A stretch of DNA of 11,394 nt from Ruminococcus sp. UBA3767 (GCA_002371625.1 DFFV01000081.1:1-11394); one strand, 5' to 3'. Positions 1 to 4,093 are shown, counted from the stretch's first letter. The notes: generated by a model from the sequence alone, not told the origin. Translations and numbers: made by a program.

Positions 1-642
1 GATATAAACGACAGCCTTGAATGTCTTGGTACAGACCACGTTGATATATTTTTCCTGCACAGAGATGATACAAGCGTGCCGGTCGAGGAGATAATGCCGG
101 TGCTAAATGACATCTACGAAAGCGGAAAAGCGCACTTTATCGGCGTTTCCAACTGGACGTGCAGCAGAATAAAAGCAGCCAACGACTTTGCTGCAAAAAA
201 CGGGCTTGAGCCTATAAGGATAAGCCAGATCTATTACAGCCTTGCGCACGCAAGCTCAAGCATTCTCGGTGATCCCACCCTCGTGTGCATGGATACCAGA
301 GAGTTCCGCTGGTACAGTGAGAATAAGTTCCCGCTTATGGCGTTTTCGCCGCAGGCAAAGGGCTTTTTTGCAAAGCTGTCCAAGGGCGATACCGCACAGT
401 ATCTCCCCGAGGGGCAGTATGCCAGCACCGCAAACCTTGCCCGTCTTGCAAGAGTCAAGGAGCTGAGCCGCAAAACAGGGGATTCTCCCGCAGTTATCCC
501 GATAGGCTACCTTTCCAGCCAGCCGTTCTTTGTAACATCGGTCTTTGCCGCATCACGTCCTTGGCAGATCGAGGAGAACATGGCTGCGCAGGATCTCAGG
601 TACGATGAAAAGACCGTGGCCTTTCTTGAGAATAAAATATAA
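1..642 (+). CDS. Aldo/keto reductase, C-terminal part (5' end outside window)
   Basis: The frame is open from base 1 to the TAA at 640-642, giving about 213 residues with no start in the window. The first residues contain the aldo/keto reductase signature LGTDHVDIFFLHRDD, in which the His is the usual active-site histidine. Next come FIGVSNW and the motif ISQIYYSLAH, which in this family line the NADP(H)-binding barrel. Family members are TIM barrels of about 280-330 residues that use NAD(P)H to reduce carbonyls or oxidise alcohols in the cytoplasm, so roughly the N-terminal third is missing because of the window edge. The order of motifs resembles the YajO/Tas-like subgroup, but the substrate cannot be read from the sequence. 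A terminator follows 7 bases after the stop, so this is the last gene of its unit. Confidence 0.9.
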   Translation, partial: DINDSLECLGTDHVDIFFLHRDDTSVPVEEIMPVLNDIYESGKAHFIGVSNWTCSRIKAANDFAAKNGLEPIRISQIYYSLAHASSSILGDPTLVCMDTREFRWYSENKFPLMAFSPQAKGFFAKLSKGDTAQYLPEGQYASTANLARLARVKELSRKTGDSPAVIPIGYLSSQPFFVTSVFAASRPWQIEENMAAQDLRYDEKTVAFLENKI

Positions 643-649
643 AATACCG

Positions 650-680
650 GCTGCCGCAGATCAAATGCGGCAGCTTTTTT
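650..680 (+). terminator. Intrinsic terminator of the aldo/keto reductase gene
   Basis: A 9 bp stem (GCTGCCGCA, 650-658, with TGCGGCAGC, 666-674) has a 7-base loop and runs into a T tract at 675-680, directly after the reductase stop codon. Confidence 0.9.
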
Positions 681-686
681 GCGCAC

Positions 687-723
687 AAAAATTAAAAGAG
701 AGCAGTGAATAAAAACTGCTCTC
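687..723 (-). terminator. Intrinsic terminator ending the minus-strand RNA of 690-2062
   Basis: GAGAGCAGT (698-706) and ACTGCTCTC (715-723) form a perfect 9 bp stem. Read on the minus strand it is followed by TTTTAATTTTT (697 down to 687), a good U tract. On the plus strand the stem is followed only by ATTTATTTC, so the minus direction fits better. It lies tail to tail with the reductase terminator. Its presence implies that the apparently gene-free DNA up to 2097 is transcribed on the minus strand. Confidence 0.7.
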
Positions 724-757
724 ATTTATTTCAACTATATAATGCAAATGCACTTAT

Positions 758-766
758 TCAGCACAT
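758..766 (-). other. Minimal frame ATG-TGC-TGA (array unit 13)
   Basis: This is the last array unit before the terminator. GGAG (776-779) lies 9 nt upstream of ATG (766-764), and the frame closes after one further codon. No protein product is expected. It is listed because the SD-ATG geometry is that of a real initiation site. Confidence 0.4.
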
Positions 767-811
767 CGCCGTTCACTCCAATCAAAAATTTATAATTGGT
801 TTGAAATCTGA

Positions 812-820
812 TTAAGCCAT
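812..820 (-). other. Minimal frame ATG-GCT-TAA (array unit 12)
   Basis: AAAGGA (831-836) precedes ATG (820-818) by about 10 nt. The frame is Met-Ala-stop. The SD lies inside a potential GGAC-CAAA-GTCC hairpin. The same ATG-GCT-stop occurs in units 8 and 9. Confidence 0.45.
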
Positions 821-882
821 TGGACTTTGGTCCTTTCGTAGAAATGTTGTCCGTACGTCACAGGCAAACGCTGCCTGAACGA

Positions 883-909
883 TCATTTAAAGTAGAATTT
901 TGGACTCAC
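883..909 (-). other. Array unit 11, no ATG; possible GTG frame MSPKFYFK
   Basis: The element GAAAGGCGTGAGTCCA is followed by AAA where other units have ATG. A GTG inside the element opens an 8-residue frame, MSPKFYFK, closed by TGA. AAAGG is only 1 nt from that GTG, too close for normal initiation. Unit 10, exactly 60 nt away, encodes the related MSPKYYFD, so this is either a duplicated peptide or a simple tandem duplication. Confidence 0.25.
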
Positions 910-942
910 GCCTTTCAATTAAAGATCATGTAAAGTCAAAAA

Positions 943-969
943 TCAATCAAAATAGTACTTTGGACTCAC
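943..969 (-). other. Array unit 10, no ATG; possible GTG frame MSPKYYFD
   Basis: The element GAAGGGCGTGAGTCCA is followed by AAG in place of ATG. The internal GTG gives MSPKYYFD and then TGA. Over the 20 bases after the element it matches unit 11 at 15 positions. Two of the five differences are synonymous and one exchanges Tyr for Phe. This is too little data to prove coding. Confidence 0.25.
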
Positions 970-1051
970 GCCCTTCAAGTTATTTTGTGTAAGCAGACAT
1001 CAACTTTTGTCGGATCAATTTCCGCAAGACGTTAATATCTGAATAAAATAC

Positions 1052-1060
1052 TTAAGCCAT
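1052..1060 (-). other. Minimal frame ATG-GCT-TAA (array unit 9)
   Basis: GAGAGG (1072-1077) precedes ATG (1060-1058) by 11 nt. The frame is Met-Ala-stop and the flanking TCCAATGGCTTAA is identical to that of unit 12. Confidence 0.45.
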
Positions 1061-1162
1061 TGGATTTATTACCTCTCAAAAATATGAAGTCTGACACAAT
1101 GGTATGGTAAAAGTTAATTAACGATCAAATTGTTCGGACATTGCGTAATAAAACGCTGTAAA

Positions 1163-1171
1163 TCAAGCCAT
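1163..1171 (-). other. Minimal frame ATG-GCT-TGA (array unit 8)
   Basis: AAAGGA (1182-1187) precedes ATG (1171-1169) by 10 nt. The frame is Met-Ala-stop, with TGA in place of the TAA of units 9 and 12. The frame closes at the same place with a different stop codon. Confidence 0.45.
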
Positions 1172-1214
1172 TGGTTTAATTTCCTTTCGGATTAGTAATT
1201 CAAATCAAGCGCTG

Positions 1215-1253
1215 TTACTTAACAGCAAAAACTGAACTTTCCGGCGGACTCAC
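1215..1253 (-). other. Array unit 7, no ATG; possible GTG frame MSPPESSVFAVK
   Basis: AGGAGTGAGTCCGCC (1257 down to 1243) is followed by GGA, not ATG. The GTG within the element opens a 12-residue frame ending in TAA, but the SD overlaps that GTG, so translation from it is doubtful. The end of the frame sits in the hairpin GCTGTTA-CT-TAACAGC (1211-1226). The unit lies just after the stop of the 11-residue frame at 1263-1298, as unit 5 does after unit 4. Confidence 0.2.
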
Positions 1254-1262
1254 TCCTGTCTG

Positions 1263-1298
1263 TCAAATATTCAAACGTTTCGTGCATATATTGATCAT
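1263..1298 (-). CDS. Candidate 11-residue micropeptide MINICTKRLNI (array unit 6)
   Basis: GGGAG (1308-1312) lies 9 nt upstream of ATG (1298-1296), an ideal initiation geometry. The frame of 11 codons ends in TGA. It is related to the peptide at 1390-1425: both are 11 residues long and share Cys5, Thr6, a basic residue at 7 and the ending Leu-Asn-Ile-stop. Both stops are followed after 5-6 nt by an AGGAGTGAGTCCGCC element, so the two are copies of a 127-nt tandem duplication. No known peptide family is recognised. Coding is inferred from the RBS and the shared ending. Confidence 0.35.
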   Translation of the reverse strand: MINICTKRLNI

Positions 1299-1350
1299 AA
1301 TGCACCACTCCCGTCATAAAAATCAGTTCAGAATGTTTTTGAAAAGAGCT

Positions 1351-1380
1351 TCAAACTCGTAAATATCTTGGCGGACTCAC
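1351..1380 (-). other. Array unit 5, no ATG; possible GTG frame MSPPRYLRV
   Basis: AAGGAG (1380-1385) begins the element AAGGAGTGAGTCCGCC, which is identical over 14 bases to unit 7 but followed by AAG in place of ATG. The internal GTG would give a 9-residue frame, but the SD overlaps it. Confidence 0.2.
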
Positions 1381-1389
1381 TCCTTCATA

Positions 1390-1425
1390 TCAAATGTTCA
1401 AGAACCTTGTGCAAGCTATTTTCAT
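1390..1425 (-). CDS. Candidate 11-residue micropeptide MKIACTRFLNI (array unit 4)
   Basis: AGGAG (1435-1439) stands 9 nt before ATG (1425-1423). The frame is 11 codons plus TGA. It shares length, Cys-Thr-basic at 5-7 and the C-terminal Leu-Asn-Ile with the frame at 1263-1298. The 5' halves of the two differ a good deal. It is the first copy of the 127-nt tandem duplication. No function is known. Confidence 0.35.
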   Translation of the reverse strand: MKIACTRFLNI

Positions 1426-1474
1426 AGTGCATCACTCCTATAAACATTATGTATACGAGATAATTAGCTGAATA

Positions 1475-1480
1475 TTACAT
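1475..1480 (-). other. Start-stop element ATG-TAA (array unit 3)
   Basis: GAAAGAGTGATTCCA is followed at once by ATG-TAA. The SD (AAAGAG, 1489-1494) is weaker than in its neighbours, but the element as a whole is close to the 16S-tail complement GAAAGGAGGTGATCC. Confidence 0.35.
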
Positions 1481-1493
1481 TGGAATCACTCTT

Positions 1494-1535
1494 TCATAAA
1501 TATTTCTTTCTCGTCAAAATATCCAAGGGTGCCAT
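1494..1535 (-). CDS. Candidate 13-residue micropeptide starting MAPLDI (array unit 2)
   Basis: TGGAG (1545-1549) lies 9 nt before ATG (1535-1533). The frame MAPLDILTRKKYL ends in TGA. Its start resembles that of array unit 1 (MGALDI), and the bases around both starts share CCCATGG and TTGGATAT. It is basic near the C-terminus (RKK). No known family is recognised. Confidence 0.35.
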   Translation of the reverse strand: MAPLDILTRKKYL

Positions 1536-1735
1536 GGGAAACAACTCCATTCCTAATGTAAAATAATTATAAGTCCGGCATCAAAGCCGATGAAATATTC
1601 AATTGTAATATGGTAGCCTTGTTGTAAGGTCGTAAGTTAGTTCCGTTTTCCATGAGACAAGGCAATTTCAGCAATGTAAATCATTTTTATTCTGATCCGA
1701 CGGCCCTTACGTCCGTGCCTGCGATCCTCTTAACT

Positions 1736-1786
1736 TCAGAAACTGCCGAGCCTATGGCTACCGCTCTTGATATCCAATGCGCCCAT
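1736..1786 (-). CDS. Candidate 16-residue micropeptide starting MGALDIKSGS (array unit 1)
   Basis: This is the best initiation site in the array: AAAGGAG (1795-1801), an 8-nt spacer and ATG (1786-1784). The frame has 16 codons and ends in TGA. It is the first translatable frame after the structured leader of the minus-strand RNA. The N-terminus matches the frame at 1494-1535 (Leu-Asp-Ile at 4-6). It could be a leader peptide that senses translation, but no downstream gene exists to be regulated, since the RNA ends at the terminator near 690. Confidence 0.4.
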   Translation of the reverse strand: MGALDIKSGSHRLGSF

Positions 1787-1801
1787 GGGACTCGCTCCTT
1801 T

Positions 1802-2062
1802 CGTGTCAGTTTAAATTTCCCGGAGTACCTCGCTGCCTGTCAGGAAAGATCCAAAAGCTGCAGCGTGTTCACTTTGTTCCGTTTGATTTGCGATCCAAGA
1901 ATCTCTGACCGCCGCCGTTCAGCTTATGACGAACACTGGAGATCCGCCTTAGCCTACTGTTTCGGTACACCTGCGGCTGCGTTTTGTATCTGCGCCGATA
2001 CACTGCACTTCCGCCTGCGCTCAGCCTCACTTCCAAGTGAGCTGTTCGGTCTTTGATTTCTT
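1802..2062 (-). other. Structured leader of the minus-strand array RNA
   Basis: From the predicted start (about 2062), the minus strand holds a hairpin CAG-CUCACUU-GG-AAGUGAG-G-CUG (about 2023-2043) and a second one with GUAUC/GAUAC around GGCGCA (about 1985-2000), flanked by GCGG/CCGC. Base composition is clearly GC-richer than the array that follows. No long frame with an RBS exists here. A frame of 69 codons on this strand would have to start inside the -10 box. Confidence 0.4.
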
Positions 2063-2068
2063 GAATAT

Positions 2069-2097
2069 AATATAGCACACTTTTTGTTACTTGTCAA
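2069..2097 (-). promoter_or_regulatory. Near-consensus sigma-A promoter with upstream A tracts
   Basis: On the minus strand, TTGACA (2097-2092) is followed by a 17 bp spacer and TATATT (2074-2069). Directly upstream (2098-2130) are A-rich runs of the kind called UP elements. Expected start is near 2062. The quality is that of strongly expressed RNA genes. Confidence 0.8.
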
Positions 2098-2156
2098 TAG
2101 TTTTTTTCAACTTTTTTGTATATTTTATATTTAATATTACTTTTACAAAATGGGAC

Positions 2157-2185
2157 TTGACATTATATATAAGATGTAGTATAAT
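2157..2185 (+). promoter_or_regulatory. Perfect consensus sigma-A promoter of the DUF1292 gene
   Basis: TTGACA (2157-2162), 17 bp spacer, TATAAT (2180-2185); start near 2192. It diverges from the promoter at 2069-2097, with about 60 bp of AT-rich DNA between the two -35 boxes. The roughly 100-nt 5' untranslated region contains the palindrome GGCTTTAAAGCC (2209-2220). Confidence 0.85.
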
Positions 2186-2295
2186 GATATTGTTGCGGCG
2201 GGCAAGTTGGCTTTAAAGCCTTTTGTTTAGCCGTTTTGTTGTATATTCTGATAAAGACGAAGGAAAGGGGGAAGCTCCCGGGAAAAGAGGGGGCT

Positions 2296-2658
2296 ATGAC
2301 GTATATGAACGATGAGTATGAGTATATGCCCGATCTTTATGAACTGGAGGACGAGCAGGGCAACAAGCAGAGCTTTGAGCTGCTTGATGTTATGGAATAC
2401 GAGGGCGAGAAGTATTATGCGCTCACGCCTTATTTTGACGAGCAGGATGCTGAAAAGCTGCTTGACGATCCGGGCGAGGTAGTGATACTTCGTTCCGAGT
2501 TTGATGAGAATAATGATGAGATACTTGCCTCGATAGATGATGATGAGCAGTATGAGAAGATAGGCGAGCTGTTCATGAAGCGCATCGAGGAGATGTTCGA
2601 TTTTGACGATGAGGACGAGGAAGATGCAGATCCGGGCGAGAGCAGGACTTTCAGCTGA
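2296..2658 (+). CDS. DUF1292 family acidic protein (YrzB-like)
   Basis: A 120-residue, highly acidic protein. ATG at 2296 is chosen because GAGGGGG (2287-2293) lies just upstream, whereas the in-frame TTG at 2236 lacks an RBS. Residues about 18-80 follow the DUF1292 pattern: an acidic start, then an element like EQGNKQSFELLDVMEYEGEKY, then YALTPYFDE and VVILRSEFDENNDEILASIDDDE. The C-terminus is a low-complexity Asp/Glu stretch. Proteins of this family (B. subtilis YrzB) are small, cytoplasmic and of unknown function, often beside ruvX-like genes, but here the gene stands alone. It has its own consensus promoter, so it should be well expressed. The family assignment is recognition from memory; the function is not known. 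Confidence 0.85.
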   Translation: MTYMNDEYEYMPDLYELEDEQGNKQSFELLDVMEYEGEKYYALTPYFDEQDAEKLLDDPGEVVILRSEFDENNDEILASIDDDEQYEKIGELFMKRIEEMFDFDDEDEEDADPGESRTFS

Positions 2659-2709
2659 TAATCGTTTTAATGTACAAATTTTCGTACATTGATTTGTGTA
2701 AAATCATGC

Positions 2710-2738
2710 TTGAATAATCTGCGCAAATGTGGTATTAT
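2710..2738 (+). promoter_or_regulatory. Sigma-A promoter of the structured RNA at 2745-3025
   Basis: TTGAAT (2710-2715), 17 bp, TATTAT (2733-2738), in the context AATGTGGTAT. The thrH promoter (8863-8891) has the same TTGAAT box, the same spacing and the same GAATGTGGTAT-like context, which supports the call. Confidence 0.6.
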
Positions 2739-2744
2739 AATAAT

Positions 2745-3025
2745 AGTAAAAAAGATAAAAGATTTCTGCCTTGTGCGTTAAGCACAGTCATTATAAATCC
2801 AACACACAATTAAAAGGGAACTGTGCTCCGAGAAACGGATTGCAGACCTCCCGGCGCACGCCGACTTAGTGCCGTGTGCGTTCGGACGCTGGGAGCGAGA
2901 AGTCATTGGGCTGGTACCCACCTGCGAAAGCGGGTTTTATCAACTGTGCGACGGCAAGGCGGTAATTATTCAGCGTACCACACGGTATGTGTTAAAGCGA
3001 GGCTCAAATGCCTCGCTTTTTTATT
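2745..3025 (+). ncRNA. Structured non-coding RNA with intrinsic terminator, family not identified (6S-like is one option)
   Basis: A promoter (2710-2738) and a strong terminator (2996-3025) bound about 280 nt without a credible frame. A closing helix can form from AACACA (2801-2806) with TGTGTT (2988-2993), extended by ACTGTG (2820-2825) with CACGGT (2981-2986). Inside are TCCG-agaaa-CGGA (2827-2839), a 9 bp arm CTCCCGGCG/CGCTGGGAG (2848-2856 with 2887-2895), TGGG/CCCA (2907-2920) and ACCTGC-GAAA-GCGGGT (2920-2935). An early hairpin TGTGC-GTTAA-GCACA lies near 2772-2786. It lacks the hallmarks of tmRNA, RNase P RNA, SRP RNA and T-box leaders. The order CACCT-hairpin-GGGTTTTATCAACTGTGCGACGG loosely recalls the 3' half of 6S RNA, but that is weak. 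No gene follows in the same direction, so it is not an obvious riboswitch. Confidence 0.6.
2996..3025 (+). terminator. Intrinsic terminator of the structured RNA
   Basis: AGCGAGGC (2996-3003) and GCCTCGCT (3010-3017) form an 8 bp stem with a 6-nt loop, followed by a T-rich tract to 3028. Confidence 0.9.
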
Positions 3026-3065
3026 TTTGTGACAGTACGGGTTTTGCGGCATAGAATATAATTAA

Positions 3066-3197
3066 CGGCAGATAAAGCCTTGCACCGCATGGGTGGCAAG
3101 GCTGACAACGGCTTTGTCCGCAGAATAGCCCGGCATTAGTTGCAGGGAAAAGTCTGCCGATATATAAAGGGGAGCCGCAAAAAACGGCTCCCTTTTT
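3066..3197 (+). ncRNA. Second small structured RNA candidate with own terminator
   Basis: CGGCAGA (3066-3072) pairs perfectly with TCTGCCG (3153-3159), closing a compact domain. Inside, GCCTTGC-ACC (3077-3086) pairs with GGT-G-GCAAGGC (3092-3102) with one bulged G, and GACAA (3104-3108) pairs with TTGTC (3114-3118), giving a multi-branched shape. A TATAAT box at 3057-3062 would start transcription almost exactly at the closing helix, though no good -35 is visible. It ends at the terminator 3169-3197. I cannot assign it to a known riboswitch or RNA class. There is no downstream gene on this strand before 4297, so it is more likely a trans-acting or stand-alone RNA than a riboswitch. Confidence 0.5.
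3169..3197. terminator. Bidirectional intrinsic terminator
   Basis: GGGAGCCG (3170-3177) and CGGCTCCC (3185-3192) form an 8 bp stem followed by TTTTT (3193-3197) on the plus strand. On the minus strand the same stem is followed by CTTTATA, and the stop of the regulator gene (3203) is only 6 nt away. It ends the small RNA at 3066 and probably also the regulator mRNA. Confidence 0.85.
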
Positions 3198-3202
3198 GAT
3201 AT

Positions 3203-3943
3203 TCAGAATGCAGATGACATAAAATGAGGATCACAGCTCAGGCGATCCGAAATGATGAATATGAATTGACTGTTTGTAGGTATCCACGTCTTGTCCTGCG
3301 AGAATGTCCCGAAGTATTTCAGCTTTACTGCCGCACCAGCCTTTGCCCATGCACTGTGTATCACCGTGCGAATGTTTCTCTCAACACTTGCCGCCGTGGT
3401 AGTGTACTCAGCCGCTATCTGCGGGTAAATGTCCTTTGAGATCAGCTTAGGTCTGCAGCCAAGCTCCGCCGCAATGCTCAGCGCACGGTAAATGTAGCGG
3501 TAGCCGTTGTAGTTCTGCGTTACGCAAAGCTCAAACAGCGCATCGTGTATCATCGCATCCGCCTTGCTTCTTCGGAGGTGGTATTTCAGCGAGCTGAAAT
3601 TGCTCGTGAACTGCTCGCACAGCTTCTGCTCATCTATCCCTTTGCCGATGTCTACTACCATATCGGCGCAGATCCTTTTCCCTGCTTCCTCGGGATCGCC
3701 CGAGATAAGTATTATGTAAGGCGAGCTTTCACAGTTTTTCAGCAGCCTGCAAAGTGTCCCTGCGTGAGATGTCCTTTCTGATATGATTAGTGCATCAGGT
3801 TTTGTGCGCATAACTTCATTTTGTATATGCAGCGCATTGTGTACGACAAATCTGACCGATGCACCTCTGCTGCTCAGCTTGTCACCGAGCGCAACAGCTT
3901 TGTCGTTTTCTGTTCCTACCAGTACACTGATAGATCTCTCCAT
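3203..3943 (-). CDS. Spo0A-like transcription regulator with degenerate receiver domain
   Basis: A 246-residue protein. The C-terminal domain (about 130-235) is clearly the Spo0A DNA-binding fold: NGYRYIYRAL, then KDIYPQIAAEYTTTAASVERNIR, then IHSAWAKAG, and finally FGTFSQDKTWIPTNSQFI. Residues 4-115 have receiver spacing (VLVGTEND, KPDALIISE, YIILISG, DIGKGID), but the phosphoacceptor aspartate of the usual PDVxxLD is Ser55 here and the Asp-Asp acidic pair is reduced to Thr-Glu-Asn. It therefore cannot be phosphorylated in the normal way. Genuine Spo0A is about 260 residues and controls sporulation entry, so this is a divergent paralogue or a repurposed regulator. The start is ATG at 3943 because AAGGAG (3956-3961) precedes it by 12 nt. 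An ATG 33 nt upstream has no RBS. It is monocistronic with a terminator just after the stop. Confidence 0.88.
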   Translation of the reverse strand: MERSISVLVGTENDKAVALGDKLSSRGASVRFVVHNALHIQNEVMRTKPDALIISERTSHAGTLCRLLKNCESSPYIILISGDPEEAGKRICADMVVDIGKGIDEQKLCEQFTSNFSSLKYHLRRSKADAMIHDALFELCVTQNYNGYRYIYRALSIAAELGCRPKLISKDIYPQIAAEYTTTAASVERNIRTVIHSAWAKAGAAVKLKYFGTFSQDKTWIPTNSQFIFIISDRLSCDPHFMSSAF

Positions 3944-3981
3944 ATTTTTCTTACACTCCTTGTAAATGTTCTGCATTGTAT

Positions 3982-3990
3982 ATTATACCA
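3982..3990 (-). promoter_or_regulatory. Extended -10 promoter of the Spo0A-like gene
   Basis: On the minus strand TGGTATAAT gives an extended -10 (TATAAT at 3987-3982). The -35 position at 4010-4005 (AGTAAA) is poor. Just upstream, AGTCGAA (4021-4015) differs by one base from the Spo0A-binding 0A box TGTCGAA, which may indicate autoregulation. Confidence 0.5.
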
Positions 3991-4093
3991 TAAAAGTGGT
4001 GTGCTTTACTATGTTTCGACTTTTCTTATTATATAGTCCAAATAGATTTAACCCCTGCTTAATCGTTAGTTAATAATGGCACCCTCGCTTGCA

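Larger units (their letters stand above)
776..1801 (-). repeat. Array of about 13 degenerate Shine-Dalgarno-like repeats, consensus TGAAAGGAGTGAGTCCAATG
   Basis: Copies (SD core on the minus strand) lie at 1795-1801, 1545-1549, 1489-1494, 1435-1439, 1380-1385, 1308-1312, 1253-1257, 1182-1187, 1072-1077, 971-975, 911-915, 831-836 and 776-779. On the plus strand they read like CATTGGACTCACTCCTTTCA. The consensus aligns with AGAAAGGAGGTGATCCA, the complement of the conserved 16S rRNA 3' end in Firmicutes, with one G missing and one extra base. Many copies also hold a short GGA...TCC self-complement, for example GGAC-CAAA-GTCC in the copy at 823-834. Distances between successive cores from the second copy on are about 57, 53, 55, 72, 55, 72, 111, 100, 60, 80 and 54 nt. 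The spacing is too irregular and the copies too divergent for CRISPR. Confidence 0.7.
690..2062 (-). ncRNA. Long minus-strand transcript carrying an array of SD-like elements and minimal ORFs (unrecognised)
   Basis: A near-consensus promoter (2069-2097) and an intrinsic terminator (687-723) delimit a predicted RNA of about 1.37 kb with no conventional gene on either strand. Its first 260 nt (2062 down to about 1802) are GC-richer and rich in local inverted repeats. The rest, from 1801 to 758, holds about 13 copies of a Shine-Dalgarno-like element, most at spacings near 55, 72 or 100-111 nt. Each copy is followed, usually after 7-9 nt, by ATG and a very short frame, or by a position where ATG has been lost. 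The sequence shows the promoter, the terminator and the repeats. That the RNA is made is inferred. Function is unknown: a ribosome or 30S decoy, a polycistronic micropeptide RNA, or the remains of a regulatory leader are all possible. I could not match it to a named RNA family. ROOL, GOLLD and raiA RNAs should be tested. Confidence 0.55.

Noticed and set aside
776..1801. CRISPR array
   Set aside because: The repeats are divergent, the spacing varies from 53 to 250 nt, no cas genes are nearby, and each repeat has the geometry of a translation start.
1652..2056. Open frame of 134 codons on the plus strand
   Set aside because: It has no RBS, is rich in Ser, Cys and Arg without any domain, and runs antisense to the leader and first unit of the minus-strand RNA. 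It also overlaps that RNA's transcription start region.
1869..2078. Minus-strand frame of 69 codons in the array RNA leader
   Set aside because: Its start codon lies within the promoter spacer upstream of the -10 box and there is no RBS, so it cannot be translated from the predicted RNA.
2669..2690. Hairpin AATGTAC/GTACATT after the DUF1292 gene as a terminator
   Set aside because: The stem is AT-rich and is followed by GATTTGTG rather than a T run. It may still slow transcription but is not a convincing terminator.
2745..3025. T-box, SRP RNA, tmRNA or RNase P RNA
   Set aside because: The T-box sequence AGGGTGGNACCGCG, the SRP GGAAGGAAGCAGC-like core, tmRNA ends and the RNase P conserved regions are all missing, and no gene follows that a T-box could control.
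3944..3976. Upstream ATG adding 11 residues to the Spo0A-like protein
   Set aside because: It has no RBS and lies only about 6 nt from the -10 box, while ATG at 3943 has AAGGAG upstream.
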